DNA of 64,000 nucleotides from an uncultured Gemmataceae bacterium (GTDB lineage Bacteria; Planctomycetota; Planctomycetia; Gemmatales; Gemmataceae). Location: the NCBI GenBank assembly GCA_937923405.1, contig CALDUY010000005.1:124001-188000 (forward strand), in the 5' to 3' direction. This document shows positions 8,802 to 18,522 of the stretch, one piece after another. The notes below the pieces were generated by a model. It was not told where the DNA came from and did no database searches. It saw nothing but the letters and a program-made list of their open reading frames with translations. How positions within the stretch are numbered: the first letter of the stretch is position 1; each line of letters begins with the position of its first letter. The translations under genes and the position numbers were made by a program.

Positions 8802-9854
8802 ATGTGGAGTCTCTCCGTGTTTGAGATCAGATTGAATGGCGAACTCCGGCAATTAACCGGGACGACAACAGTAGCGGCATTACTTCAAGAGCTGGGGCAT
8901 GATTCTAAGCGAGTCGCCGTCGAAGTCAATCAGCAGGTTATTCCCGCACGCCGCCATGCCGAGCATCAACTCCAACCTGGAGACGCGGTGGAAGTAGTGA
9001 CCCTGGTCGGCGGTGGTTCCGACGAACCACTCGATCACCCCCTAGTACTAGGCAACTTTCGCTTTCATAGCCGGCTCTTCACGGGAACAGGAAAGTTCGC
9101 CAGCTACGAACAAATGCGTGAGTGCCTTGCCGCCAGCGGTTGCGAGGTAACCACCGTCGCCGTCCGACGCGAACGCCTGATGGACAAAGAAGGGCGCAAT
9201 ATTCTCGACTATCTCGATCTAAAAAGATATACTATTTTGCCCAATACCGCAGGCTGTTTCAGCGCCGAAGATGCTATTCGTCATGCGCGACTAGCCCGCG
9301 AGCTGCTCTCCAATCTGGGCAATCCTGGTGCAGATTGGGTCAAGCTCGAAGTGTTAGCCGATCCCAAAACTCTATTGCCCGACCCCATCGGCACTCTCCG
9401 CGCCACCGAGCAACTCGTCCGCGAAGGATTTACTGTACTCGTCTATTCCAGCGATGATCCGATTTTGGCCAAGCATCTCAAGGCCGCTGGCGCGACCAGC
9501 GTCATGCCCGCGGGTAGTCCGATCGGGTCGGGGCAGGGGATCCTTAATCCCAACAACATCCGCATTATTCTCGAATATCTCAAAGAAAATGATCCGACTT
9601 ATCCCGTGATCGTGGATGCCGGCGTAGGAACCGCCTCCGATGTCGCTGTGGCGATGGAATTGGGGTGCGATGGCGTACTACTCAACACGGGCATCGCTCA
9701 TGCTCGTGATCCTCTGCGGATGGCTTGGGCGATGCGGCACGCTTGCCAAGCCGGTCGTCTCGCTTATCTGGCAGGCCGGATTCCGCGAAAACTCTACGCT
9801 ACCGCTTCCAGCCCTTGGGAAGGACGCATCGCTCCGTCCACCTGCAGCGCTTAG
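8802..9854 (+). CDS. thiSG: Fused sulfur-carrier ThiS / thiazole synthase ThiG
   Basis: Bifunctional thiamin enzyme that builds the thiazole phosphate moiety. Residues about 5-72 are ThiS (beta-grasp), ending in the sulfur-accepting GG (VTLVGGG, residues 70-72). ThiG follows from about residue 80, with the Schiff-base lysine in DWVKLEV (K181), then [15 protein letters not shown] and the [14 protein letters not shown] phosphate site. In separate proteins the thiocarboxylate forms on a free C-terminal Gly of ThiS; here GG is internal, so cleavage or a different sulfur route would be needed. ThiSG fusions are known in databases. The start may instead be the GTG at 8817, which has GGAG 7 nt upstream. 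I looked for a TPP riboswitch upstream and found none. Convergent with aroE. Confidence 0.9.
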   Translation: MWSLSVFEIRLNGELRQLTGTTTVAALLQELGHDSKRVAVEVNQQVIPARRHAEHQLQPGDAVEVVTLVGGGSDEPLDHPLVLGNFRFHSRLFTGTGKFASYEQMRECLAASGCEVTTVAVRRERLMDKEGRNILDYLDLKRYTILPNTAGCFSAEDAIRHARLARELLSNLGNPGADWVKLEVLADPKTLLPDPIGTLRATEQLVREGFTVLVYSSDDPILAKHLKAAGATSVMPAGSPIGSGQGILNPNNIRIILEYLKENDPTYPVIVDAGVGTASDVAVAMELGCDGVLLNTGIAHARDPLRMAWAMRHACQAGRLAYLAGRIPRKLYATASSPWEGRIAPSTCSA

Positions 9855-9952
9855 AGAGTTTCAGCCAACTCCGAATGATCGGCTGATCGCCTCAACTAAA
9901 CTCATTTGGAATGCTGAGCCGTCCTTACACGGATTGGCAAACCAGTGAGGAA

Positions 9953-10804
9953 TCACTCAAACACGTCGAGCAGGGCTTGTCGCATCACGGTGGGATCGGG
10001 ATCACGTCCCGTCCACAACTGAATGCCGATGACCCCCTGATTGACGAGCATGCCCAGGCCATCAAGAACGACGCATCCAGCAGCTTCTGCCTCGCGAACC
10101 AAGCGCGTTCGCGGCGGATTGGGAATCACGTCGCAAACGATCATGTTAGGACGCAGTGAGTCGATATCCAGAGGAACGCGAGCTTCTATGTCCGGATAGA
10201 GACCAATCGAAGTGGCCTGAATCACGAGATCCGTTCCCTCGGGTACGACATAATCACCAACCCAGCGAGTAAAGGTAGATCGTCCAGGAGCAACCGCTTC
10301 CAACACCTGGAGCAGTTCTTGTCCACGAGCTTCACTCCGGTTGACCACCGTGAGGGAACCGGCCCCGGCGCGGAGTAACTCGACGCCGATCGCGCGGGCC
10401 GCACCGCCAGCTCCGAGGATCACCGCCGACTTGCCTTTGACGCTGCCCTGCGCTTGCACCGACTGCAAGAATCCTTTGCCATCGGTATTTTCGCCCAGCA
10501 GTTTGTCGCCTTGTCGCGCGACACAGTTGACCGCCCCAATCGCTCGCGCTGCCGGAGTGAGTTCGTCGAGCAACGAAACAACGGCCACTTTGTGCGGGAT
10601 GGTGCAATTGATGCCGCGAAAGCCCATCGCTCGCATACCGGCAATCGCCGCGGGAAGATCCTTCGGAGCCACCTCCAACGTAAGGTAGCGCCAATCCAGT
10701 CCCATTTGTCGGAACGCGGCCTCGATCATCACCTGAGTCGGATTTTCCGCCACGGGCTGACCAAACACTCCGACTAATTCTTGCTTAAACGATCGTGCCG
10801 CCAT
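9953..10804 (-). CDS. aroE: Shikimate dehydrogenase (NADP)
   Basis: Reduces 3-dehydroshikimate to shikimate in aromatic amino acid synthesis. 283 aa, the usual size. Visible motifs: the substrate-side GINCTIPHK with the catalytic Lys, ENTDGKGF with the partner Asp, and the Rossmann VILGAGGAARAIGVEL followed by NRSEARG, where the Arg contacts the NADP phosphate. The C-terminal DGLGMLVNQG motif, which closes on the substrate, is present. Single gene on the minus strand, divergent from the AAA ATPase gene. No other shikimate-pathway gene is in the window. Confidence 0.95.
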   Translation of the reverse strand: MAARSFKQELVGVFGQPVAENPTQVMIEAAFRQMGLDWRYLTLEVAPKDLPAAIAGMRAMGFRGINCTIPHKVAVVSLLDELTPAARAIGAVNCVARQGDKLLGENTDGKGFLQSVQAQGSVKGKSAVILGAGGAARAIGVELLRAGAGSLTVVNRSEARGQELLQVLEAVAPGRSTFTRWVGDYVVPEGTDLVIQATSIGLYPDIEARVPLDIDSLRPNMIVCDVIPNPPRTRLVREAEAAGCVVLDGLGMLVNQGVIGIQLWTGRDPDPTVMRQALLDVFE

Positions 10805-10890
10805 GTTCGCTCTTTCCCTCTGAGGGTTCCAAGATAGTACAATCGTTGTAGGACGACTCGCTAGAGAATCCCACCCCCCGTGGATGCCTC

Positions 10891-11523
10891 ATGATCACAC
10901 CGTCCATTTATCGGATCGTACTGACCGGCGGCCCCTGCGCAGGCAAAAGCACGGCGATGAAAAGGATTCACAGCTATCTCCAAGCCCACGGGGTGAAGGT
11001 GTACTGTGTGCCCGAAGCCGCCACACTTCTTCTCACAGGCGGGGTGTATGTCAAGGATGCTCCCTTGTCGTACATGATGAGTTTCCAGAGAGGAATTGTT
11101 CGTGTTCAATTAACGGTTGAAGAAGCCTTCGATGCGTTCGCGCGAACGGTGGGAAAACCAGCAGTTCTACTTTGTGATCGAGGCGTGATGGATGGAGCGG
11201 CGTATTTGCCCCCCGCGGAGTGGCAGCGGCTACTTCAGGAAGAGGGCTTAGACGAGACCCAACTTCGCCAATGCCGCTACTCCGCCGTGGTTCATCTGGT
11301 GACGGCGGCGTTTGGTGCTGAACACGCCTACAACACAGACTCCAATTCGGTTCGTTATGAACCACTCCAAGGCGCGCGGGAAGTGGACCTTCGGCTGCGG
11401 GAAGTCTGGCGCGGAGCCCCGAGTCATTTTATCATCGATAATCAGCAGGATTTCGAGCGAAAACTTCATCGCGTCGTGACGGTCGTAGCCGACTTGATTG
11501 GTCTGCCGCATCCGTCCGAGTAA
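10891..11523 (+). CDS. AAA_28/TTD14-like P-loop ATPase
   Basis: 210-aa P-loop protein with Walker A GGPCAGKST near the N-terminus (about 12-20) and Walker B-like VLLCDRGVMDG (about 92-102). The layout fits the AAA_28 family (NadR kinase-like and TTD14-like proteins); eukaryotic TTD14 homologues bind GTP and phosphoinositides. HAYNTDSNSVRYE in the middle resembles the conserved YxxxxxxxRxE segment of that family. Substrate unknown. Divergent from aroE with an 86-nt spacer. Confident about the P-loop fold, not about the reaction. Confidence 0.7.
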   Translation: MITPSIYRIVLTGGPCAGKSTAMKRIHSYLQAHGVKVYCVPEAATLLLTGGVYVKDAPLSYMMSFQRGIVRVQLTVEEAFDAFARTVGKPAVLLCDRGVMDGAAYLPPAEWQRLLQEEGLDETQLRQCRYSAVVHLVTAAFGAEHAYNTDSNSVRYEPLQGAREVDLRLREVWRGAPSHFIIDNQQDFERKLHRVVTVVADLIGLPHPSE

Positions 11524-11681
11524 ATCTCCATCGATATTTTTGACCGAATCTGTGTTATTTTAACGATTAAATTCTTGAACCTGCAGACAGATCGCGTTAC
11601 AAGAGGGCAGTCTTCTGTTGCAGTGGATCGACTCCTGCTATAGTGAAAAAAACCAGCAGCTGCAGCCCAGGATGCCCTAAC

Positions 11682-12164
11682 ATGCTAGCACAGTTGATCG
11701 CGCTCAACGATGGCCCGAATATTCTCGTCGATAAGCCCATTTTGTTGATTGGTCGGCATCCCGAGTGTGATATTCAGATCGAATCACGAAAAATCTCTCG
11801 CCGTCACTGTTGTATTGCTCAAGTGAATGATTACCTGTTGATTCGTGATCTAGATAGCACCAATGGCATTCGCATCAATGGGGTACGAGTAGTCGAAGGA
11901 AAGCTGCAAGCAGGCGATGAACTGACGATCGGCAACCATCGCTATCGAGTCAGCTGGCAAGACCACTGTGACTCAGGCAAACCAGGTGCTTCCCCTGCCC
12001 GACCAACGCCGAAGTCAGCTCAAGTGTTTCTCGACGATGATTTGCTCGAAGAATGTGAAGAGCCTGTAGCTCTACCGGAACCGAAAGGGAACGCCGCTAT
12101 GCCCAGGCCAAAACCCGCGGACCAGTTTCCTGGCTCAGAAAATCTACTGCCCAAGCCTGGTTGA
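11682..12164 (+). CDS. FHA-domain protein
   Basis: 160 aa with one forkhead-associated domain (about 20-95): LLIGRHPECDIQI, the phosphothreonine-binding S-R-R-H (ISRRHCCI) and LDSTNGIRINGVRV. The Pro/Glu-rich tail has no domain. FHA domains bind phosphothreonine, so it likely reads the output of a Ser/Thr kinase; two such kinases are in the window but neither is adjacent. I prefer the ATG at 11682 (AGGA 10 nt upstream) over a GTG at 11643. Its 3' end overlaps the end of egtD by 21 nt on the opposite strand. Confidence 0.8.
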   Translation: MLAQLIALNDGPNILVDKPILLIGRHPECDIQIESRKISRRHCCIAQVNDYLLIRDLDSTNGIRINGVRVVEGKLQAGDELTIGNHRYRVSWQDHCDSGKPGASPARPTPKSAQVFLDDDLLEECEEPVALPEPKGNAAMPRPKPADQFPGSENLLPKPG

Positions 12165-13130
12165 TTTCCGGGAACCTGAGTTTACCTTCAAATACTGTAC
12201 ACTGAATAGCCGCCGTGAGTCGGTCCACACCTCCTGCACCGAAAATCCTGCTGCTTTTGCTAGATGGGCGAACTGATCGAGATCGTACTTGTACGAATAC
12301 TCGGTTCGGATAGTCTCTCCCTTGGAGAAGGAAAACTTCCGATCCCCGATGCGCACGACTTGCACGCACTCGCTGACCAGATGCATCTCGATGCGCCCAT
12401 GCTGTTGGTCGAAAAAGGCGAGATGCCGAAAGGCTTGAACATGGAAATCGGCGTTTAGTTCTCGATTAATCCGATGGAGAATGTTCAAATTAAACTCAGC
12501 AGTGATCCCAGCGGCATCGTTGTAGGCTGGTTCTAATATCGCAGAATCCTTTTTCAAATCGACGCCAATGAGCAGGCCACCTCCCGGACCGACAAGCGTC
12601 GCGATCCTATATAACAGCCGCTGAGCCTGCCTAGGAGTGAAATTGCCAATCGTTGAGCCGGAAAAATAAACCACACGCTGATGAATCGTTCTCCTAGCTG
12701 ACGGTAGTGGGAATGGTTTGGTGAAATCGGCGACCACAGGGTGAATTTCGACCTGCGGAAACGCACGCATCAACTGTTGAGCCGAGGTGCGTAGATGCTC
12801 GCGGCTAATGTCCACGGGGTAAAACACGCTTCCGCTCAGATGCTGAAGCAATAACCGTGTCTTCAGGCCCGAACCTGCGCCAAACTCAATAAGGCCACAA
12901 CAGGGACCAAAATACTCCGTAATATGTTTGGCGTATGTGGTCAGGATCGCCAGCTCGGTGCGAGTTGGATAATACTCGGGCAGCTCACAGATCTCATCAA
13001 ACAGTTGCGAGCCTCGCTCATCATAAAAATACTTGCACGGTAGCCGTTTCTGGGGCTGGGAGAGACCAGTCAACACGTCGTTCAAAAAAGAACGTTCGAC
13101 ACAGCGAGTCAGCGATCGAGGAGTAGTCAT
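12144..13130 (-). CDS. egtD: L-histidine N-alpha-methyltransferase EgtD
   Basis: SAM-dependent enzyme that trimethylates histidine to hercynine, the first step of ergothioneine synthesis. 328 aa, normal length. The family-typical opening is present (LPCKYFYDERGSQLFDEIC, ELPEYYPTRTE), then the SAM site LIEFGAGSGLKT, FPVDIS-type segment (YPVDISREHL), STIGNFTP and the histidine-site Glu/Ser in SFSKGETIRTEYSYKY. The start ATG overlaps the egtB stop (ATGA), so the two are translationally coupled, with egtB first. Its last 21 nt overlap the FHA gene. Confidence 0.93.
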   Translation of the reverse strand: MTTPRSLTRCVERSFLNDVLTGLSQPQKRLPCKYFYDERGSQLFDEICELPEYYPTRTELAILTTYAKHITEYFGPCCGLIEFGAGSGLKTRLLLQHLSGSVFYPVDISREHLRTSAQQLMRAFPQVEIHPVVADFTKPFPLPSARRTIHQRVVYFSGSTIGNFTPRQAQRLLYRIATLVGPGGGLLIGVDLKKDSAILEPAYNDAAGITAEFNLNILHRINRELNADFHVQAFRHLAFFDQQHGRIEMHLVSECVQVVRIGDRKFSFSKGETIRTEYSYKYDLDQFAHLAKAAGFSVQEVWTDSRRLFSVQYLKVNSGSRKSTRLGQ

Positions 13131-14344
13131 GCGTGGGCTGCCAGGCGAAGGCCAGTGAACTGCCAGCGGGCATCTGGCGGAAAGAAGTTACGGTAAGTAA
13201 TGCGAAAGTGCGAGCGTGGCGTCAGACACGAACCGCCTCGCAAAACGTACTGTCCATTCATGAATTTGCCGTTATATTCTCCGATTGCTCCCGCAGCAGG
13301 ACGGAAGCCAGGATAGCCAACATAGGGACTGGCCGTCCATTGCCAAACCTCGCCGAACCACCCGCCGGGATTGTTGGAAACTGTTGGATGTAGAGTAAAG
13401 GCTTCAAGGAACGTACCAGAGCAGGGCAGGGTAGAAGCCATAATTTCCCATTCCGCTTCTGTGGGTAGCCTGGCACCGGCCCAACGAGCATAAGCATCCG
13501 CTTCAAAATAGCTGATGTGGCAGATCGGTTCCTCCTCGGCTACAGACTGCATCCCTTGCAGCGTAAATTGCTTCCACTGTCCTTGTTGCTTTTCCCAATA
13601 CAGAGGAGCCTTCCAGCCCTGCGATCGACAAGCTTCCCAGCCATCTGACAGCCACAGTTCGGCTCGTTCGTAGCCGCCATCTTCCATGAAGGCCAACCAG
13701 TCACCGCAGTTCACCAGACGATTGGCGATGCGGAACGGTTGCAAGTAAACGATGTGACGAGGAGTTTCATTGTCGAAGGCGAACGGCTCTCCCGCGTGGC
13801 CCAGGTCGACGAGTCCGCCGGGATGTGTCAGCCATTCCAGCGGTTGAGGCACTGCAGTAATGCGAACCTGGCGCTGTTGATACACGGGCCGCAGCGGATT
13901 CCCTGCAAAGGCATGCTTGATGTCGGTTAAGAGTAGCTCTTGATGTTGTTGTTCGTGGTGCAATCCAAGAGTTATTCGATCGATTTTATCTGGATTCTGG
14001 AATCCGCGATGTACCATCGCCGCATCGACATATTCGCGATACTGGAACACCTGTTCCACAGTAGGTCGAGAGAGCAGGCCGCGCTGAGGTCGAGCAATGC
14101 GATCTCCAATGGCGTTGTAATAGGAGTTAAACAGATAGTTAAACCGCGAATCGAACAGGCGATAGTCTGGAATGTCTTGCAACAAGAACGTCTCGAAGAA
14201 CCAGGTCGTATGTGCCAGATGCCACTTGGCCGGACTAGCAGAGGGCATCGACTGCACCTGCATATCTTCAGGCGTTAGGGGCTGACAGAGTTGGCGGGTC
14301 AGTCGGCGAATCCGAGTATATTGTTCGAGCAGATCCTGGGCCAT
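13127..14344 (-). CDS. egtB: Ergothioneine sulfoxide synthase EgtB
   Basis: Non-heme iron enzyme that joins hercynine to a thiol (gamma-glutamylcysteine or cysteine) with oxygen to form the sulfoxide. 405 aa. The N-terminal DinB-like domain carries the iron ligands LAHTTWFFE and HHEQQHQE. The C-terminal FGE-sulfatase domain has LVNCGDWLAFMEDGGY, RLPTEAEWE, WQWTASPY and YRNFFPPDARWQFTGLRLA. The neighbouring gene is egtD; egtA, egtC and egtE are not in this locus, which could mean that cysteine is used directly or that those genes lie elsewhere. Divergent from pgm. Confidence 0.93.
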   Translation of the reverse strand: MAQDLLEQYTRIRRLTRQLCQPLTPEDMQVQSMPSASPAKWHLAHTTWFFETFLLQDIPDYRLFDSRFNYLFNSYYNAIGDRIARPQRGLLSRPTVEQVFQYREYVDAAMVHRGFQNPDKIDRITLGLHHEQQHQELLLTDIKHAFAGNPLRPVYQQRQVRITAVPQPLEWLTHPGGLVDLGHAGEPFAFDNETPRHIVYLQPFRIANRLVNCGDWLAFMEDGGYERAELWLSDGWEACRSQGWKAPLYWEKQQGQWKQFTLQGMQSVAEEEPICHISYFEADAYARWAGARLPTEAEWEIMASTLPCSGTFLEAFTLHPTVSNNPGGWFGEVWQWTASPYVGYPGFRPAAGAIGEYNGKFMNGQYVLRGGSCLTPRSHFRITYRNFFPPDARWQFTGLRLAAHA

Positions 14345-14526
14345 GCGGAAAACTCCCTTCGGCTACAGGGCATTAGTAGGAGCTACTCGTCAGAAAACCA
14401 TCGAAAAGCAACCTGGAACCTTCTTCTTTCAAACTACTCACTTGGTTGTCTCTTGCTGACCGGCCATCTCTTCCGGTTCGATGTACATTGACTGAACGAA
14501 TCCTTTGCTCGAACTGGAGTCGCGTC

Positions 14527-16167
14527 ATGAGTCTGCATCCACTTGCCGGAAAACCTGCTCCTGCTGAGTCGTTGATCGATCTAGCACGCCTGGAACAGGA
14601 TTATCTGAATCGTCGACCTGACGTGGCTGATATCAATCAGTTGGTCAGTTTCGGCACAAGCGGTCACCGCGGCACTCCCTTCGACGGTACCTTCACCGAA
14701 GCGCACATTCTGGCCATCACACAGGCAATCTGTGAATATCGCGCGAGCAAGGGCTACACTGGGCCGCTCTTTCTCGGCATGGATACCCACGCAGTCTCGG
14801 CCTATGCCCAGCGGACCGCCCTAGAAGTGTTGGCGGCCAATGGCGTCGAGGTGTGCCTGACTGATGGCTTCACCCCGACTCCCGTCATCTCACACGCGAT
14901 CTTGACCTACAATCACGGACGCGAGATGGGTTATGCTGATGGCGTGGTCATTACGCCGTCGCACAATCCCCCGTCGGATGGTGGCTTCAAGTATAATCCG
15001 CCTAATGGTGGACCAGCAGACACAGACGTCACTTCGTGGATCCAGGATCGTGCCAATCAGTTACTCCGCGAGAAGAACGCTGGGGTCCGCCGCATTAGCT
15101 ATGAAAGCGCTCGGAAAAGTTCGTCAACGCACCTGCACGATTTCATGACACCGTACCTCCGTGATTTGATCGAAGTGGTTGATTTGGAGGCAATCCGGGC
15201 GGCGAAGGTAAAAATCGGTGTGGATCCGCTGGGAGGATCGGCGATTGCATACTGGCAGCCGCTTGCCGAGCGATATGGGCTGGACTTGACCGTGGTCAAC
15301 ACCACGGTGGATGGCCGGTTCAGCTTCATGACGGTCGACCATGACGGCAAAATACGCATGGACTGTTCCAGTCCCTACGCCATGGCCTCTCTAGTCCGCC
15401 TGAAAGATCAATATCGTGTAGCGTTCGGCAACGACCCGGATGCCGACCGACATGGCATTGTCACTCCGTCAGCTGGATTGATGAACCCCAATCATTACCT
15501 GGCAGTGGCCATCCGATATCTATTGACCCATCGACCACAGTGGCCGAGTTCCTCTGCTGTCGGCAAAACGCTGGTGTCTTCGAGTATGATCGATCGGGTG
15601 GTGGCCGGCTTGGGAAGAAAACTGGTTGAGGTGCCAGTCGGCTTCAAATGGTTTACGCCTGGATTGTTTGATGGTTCGTTCTGTTTCGGAGGCGAGGAAA
15701 GTGCTGGAGCAAGTTTCCTTCGCAAAAACGGCACCGTGTGGACGACCGACAAGGATGGTCCAATCCTGGGCCTGCTCGCCGCCGAGATTGTAGCTCGCAC
15801 CGAGAAGGATCCCGGAGAACATTATCAAGAACTAGCCGGACAGTATGGAACCCCGTGTTACACACGGATTGACGCGCCGGCCTCGCCCGAGGAGAAGAAA
15901 AAACTGAAATCGCTGTCGCCAGAGCAGGTGACAGCCAAGGAACTGGCTGGAGAGCCGATTATCGCGAAGTTGTCTCACGCTCCTGGCAACGGAGCGGCCA
16001 TCGGTGGCCTGAAGGTGACGACGGAGAACGGCTGGTTCGCGGCTCGCCCTTCTGGGACAGAAAATGTCTACAAACTCTACGCCGAGAGTTTTCGCGGCGA
16101 GCAACATCTGGCAGCCCTTCTCGACGAGGCACGAGCGATTGTGGCTAGCGCGCTAGGAAGTAGTTGA
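14527..16167 (+). CDS. pgm: Phosphoglucomutase (alpha-D-glucose phosphate-specific)
   Basis: Interconverts glucose-1-phosphate and glucose-6-phosphate, feeding UDP-glucose and polysaccharide synthesis. 546 aa from the ATG at 14527 (GGAG upstream), the same length as E. coli Pgm. The four phosphohexomutase loops are present: catalytic Ser in [12 protein letters not shown], metal loop DPDADRHG, sugar loop GEESAGAS and phosphate loop [12 protein letters not shown]. An N-terminal SFGTSGHRG is typical. The ugd-epimerase pair at 57-60 kb could use its product downstream. An upstream ATG at 14446 would give an atypical 27-residue extension. Confidence 0.95.
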   Translation: MSLHPLAGKPAPAESLIDLARLEQDYLNRRPDVADINQLVSFGTSGHRGTPFDGTFTEAHILAITQAICEYRASKGYTGPLFLGMDTHAVSAYAQRTALEVLAANGVEVCLTDGFTPTPVISHAILTYNHGREMGYADGVVITPSHNPPSDGGFKYNPPNGGPADTDVTSWIQDRANQLLREKNAGVRRISYESARKSSSTHLHDFMTPYLRDLIEVVDLEAIRAAKVKIGVDPLGGSAIAYWQPLAERYGLDLTVVNTTVDGRFSFMTVDHDGKIRMDCSSPYAMASLVRLKDQYRVAFGNDPDADRHGIVTPSAGLMNPNHYLAVAIRYLLTHRPQWPSSSAVGKTLVSSSMIDRVVAGLGRKLVEVPVGFKWFTPGLFDGSFCFGGEESAGASFLRKNGTVWTTDKDGPILGLLAAEIVARTEKDPGEHYQELAGQYGTPCYTRIDAPASPEEKKKLKSLSPEQVTAKELAGEPIIAKLSHAPGNGAAIGGLKVTTENGWFAARPSGTENVYKLYAESFRGEQHLAALLDEARAIVASALGSS

Positions 16168-16221
16168 ACCAGCAGTCCCAGTAAGTCTTCAGAGTGGTTA
16201 GACCGACTAGAAGGAGAAGGA

Positions 16222-17826
16222 ATGCTCTCGCGAGTAAGTCGTCGCGAATTGCTGGCGACGTTTCTGGGGGGCTTGGTCGTCGGTTGCCAGCGTAGTGCGA
16301 CACTGCCACCGGGAGAGCTTGTCGGTGCCTCGGTTGATCTAGGTCATCGCCTGCGTGGGAATCCGCCGACGGCGACGGCCTGGGAAGAAGTTCCCGTGGT
16401 CATCGTCGGAGCTGGCGTGGCAGGGCTGTCGGCAGCACGGCGACTTCTGCGGTCAGGATTCGATCGCTTTCGCATTCTCGAACTGGAACCCGCACCCGGC
16501 GGAACCTCGCGCTACGGTACCGCAGGAATTGTGCCGCATCCCTGGGGTGCCCATTACCTACCGGCTCCACTCTCGACTAATACAGAGCTGATAACTCTGC
16601 TGAAAGAGATGTCGATCGTCGAGGGAACCGACGAAACGGGTGAGCCGATTTTCGCCGAGGAGATGCTCTGTCGAGATCCGCACGAACGGCTCTTTGCCTA
16701 CGGCGAGTGGCACGATGGACTTTACCTTCAGGCGGGAGCAACGCAGGAAGATCTCGAACAATATCGGCGATTTTTTGGCGAGATCGATCAGTGGATAGCC
16801 TGGCGCGATGAACGAGGTCGCAGGGCATTCACGCTGCCGGCCTCGACTGGTTCTGACGATGCCGAAGTGACGGCCCTCGATCGTCTATCGATGGCAGAAT
16901 GGATGTCGCAGCGCGGCTATCGATCGCGGCGTTTACTCTGGCTGGTGGATTATGCTTGTCGAGATGACTACGGCACCCGACCAGAAGATACCAGTGCCTG
17001 GGCGGGGCTATTTTACTTTGCTTCGCGGCGCAAAGCTCCGGGGGCCGAGCCTCAACCGTTGTTGACCTGGCCCGAGGGCAACGGCAGATTGATTCGGCAC
17101 CTGACCAGTTTGGTGATAAAGCAACTCCAACTCAACTGGGCCGTGGCCGATCTCAATCCGGTCGCGCCGCGTCGAATTGAAATTACCGCTATCTCGGAGC
17201 GTCCTTGGAGGATTTTAGGGGTGCGGGCCGAGCAAGTGATCTTTGCAGCTCCACAGTTTTTGACCCGGTACGTCCTTCGCCCCTATCGGAACGAGTCGCC
17301 GGCGCACCTGGCGGACTTCGACTATGGCTCGTGGATGGTGGCCAATCTGCATTTGTCGAGCCGGCCAAGAGAGCAGGGGAGTCACCTAGCCTGGGATAAC
17401 GTCCTCTTTGATAGTCCCTCTTTGGGCTACGTGGTCGCGACGCATCAAGCGGGGTTAGACTATGGCCCGACTATTTTCACCTATTACTATCCTTTGACGG
17501 TAAATACTTCTGGTGAAGCTCGACAGCACCTGCTGGCTCTGAGTCGGGAGGAGTGGGCCGAGATCGCCCTGGCCGATCTGGAACGGGCACATCCGGAGTT
17601 GCGTACCTTGGTGACTCGACTCGACGTGATGCGCTGGGGCCACGCCATGATCCGTCCCACCCCGGGTTTTCTCTGGGGGCCTGCTCGTCGCCAGGCTTCG
17701 CAACCGTATCGCGACATTTACTTTGCTCACAGTGATCTCAGCGGGTTGCCCCTCTTTGAAGAAGCGTTCGATCAGGGCAACCGCGCTGCCGAAGCTGTTC
17801 TAAAGACCCGTTCCTCTGGAAGGTAA
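16222..17826 (+). CDS. Tat-type lipoprotein FAD/NAD(P)-dependent oxidoreductase
   Basis: 534 aa. The N-terminus has a twin-arginine-like SRRELLATFLGGLVVGC with a lipobox Cys at 22, so it is probably exported folded with its flavin and then lipid-anchored. A dinucleotide-binding VVIVGAGVAGLSAARRL (about 60-75) and ELEPAPGGTSR follow, then an amine oxidase/protoporphyrinogen oxidase-like body and a C-terminal FAD motif region (FAHSDLSGLPLFEEAFDQG). The substrate cannot be read from sequence. The gene lies 54 nt after pgm and 59 nt before the HAD gene; no spermidine-synthase-like partner is visible here. Confidence 0.75.
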   Translation: MLSRVSRRELLATFLGGLVVGCQRSATLPPGELVGASVDLGHRLRGNPPTATAWEEVPVVIVGAGVAGLSAARRLLRSGFDRFRILELEPAPGGTSRYGTAGIVPHPWGAHYLPAPLSTNTELITLLKEMSIVEGTDETGEPIFAEEMLCRDPHERLFAYGEWHDGLYLQAGATQEDLEQYRRFFGEIDQWIAWRDERGRRAFTLPASTGSDDAEVTALDRLSMAEWMSQRGYRSRRLLWLVDYACRDDYGTRPEDTSAWAGLFYFASRRKAPGAEPQPLLTWPEGNGRLIRHLTSLVIKQLQLNWAVADLNPVAPRRIEITAISERPWRILGVRAEQVIFAAPQFLTRYVLRPYRNESPAHLADFDYGSWMVANLHLSSRPREQGSHLAWDNVLFDSPSLGYVVATHQAGLDYGPTIFTYYYPLTVNTSGEARQHLLALSREEWAEIALADLERAHPELRTLVTRLDVMRWGHAMIRPTPGFLWGPARRQASQPYRDIYFAHSDLSGLPLFEEAFDQGNRAAEAVLKTRSSGR

Positions 17827-17885
17827 TTCGTCGTCATGATAGATCAATCCTTGGCAGGTTCGCTCAATCATCCGGAGGGGTCTGG

Positions 17886-18506
17886 ATGTCGATTCGGTCC
17901 GTGGTTTTCGATTTTGGCAATGTCCTCGCTTTTTTCAGTCACCAGCGTGCCGCGGAGCAACTTCTTCGCTTTGCTCGTCGTCCTGTCCCTCTGGAACGAC
18001 TCATTCAGTTTCTCTTCTACACCGAGCTGGAACCCCGCTACGAGGTGGGACAGTTAACCTCAAGCGAAGTGCTGAATCTGCTTCGCCAGGAGTTCGACTT
18101 GGTCGGCAGCGACGAGCAACTCCGTCAGGCGTTCGGCGACATCTTTCATGCCAACGAAGCGGTATGCCGAATGATTCCTAGTCTGCAAAACAAGTATCGC
18201 CTGGTGCTTCTGAGCAACACCAACGAGATGCATTATAACGTGTTTCGCCGACAATTCGCCGATGTGCTGGACCGATTCGATCATCTCTTTGTGTCTCATG
18301 AAGTCGGCCTGCGCAAGCCCGATCCGAAGTTGTTTCAGTTCATCACAGATCGAGTGGGTGGAGCACCTGCCGAGTTCGTCTTCATCGATGATCTGGCGTC
18401 GAACATTCGTGCAGCGTGCGATCATGGCTGGAAGGGAATCATTTACAATAAGGACGTAAACTTAGCCAACGAACTCATCGCAGCAGGAGTTCAACTCCCG
18501 GCATAA
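17886..18506 (+). CDS. HAD-superfamily phosphatase (YihX-like)
   Basis: 206 aa. All four HAD motifs are present: nucleophile [10 protein letters not shown] (motif I; the second Asp of DxD is replaced by Gly-Asn, as in YihX/epoxide-hydrolase-type members), LLSNTNEMH (motif II), Lys in LRKPDPKLF (motif III) and FIDDLASN (motif IV). A GGAGG ribosome site precedes the ATG. YihX in E. coli removes phosphate from glucose-1-phosphate, and pgm lies upstream on the same strand, which makes a sugar-phosphate substrate attractive, but this is inference. glyA follows after 16 nt. Confidence 0.8.
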   Translation: MSIRSVVFDFGNVLAFFSHQRAAEQLLRFARRPVPLERLIQFLFYTELEPRYEVGQLTSSEVLNLLRQEFDLVGSDEQLRQAFGDIFHANEAVCRMIPSLQNKYRLVLLSNTNEMHYNVFRRQFADVLDRFDHLFVSHEVGLRKPDPKLFQFITDRVGGAPAEFVFIDDLASNIRAACDHGWKGIIYNKDVNLANELIAAGVQLPA

Positions 18507-18522
18507 CAGAGAAGAGGATAGT

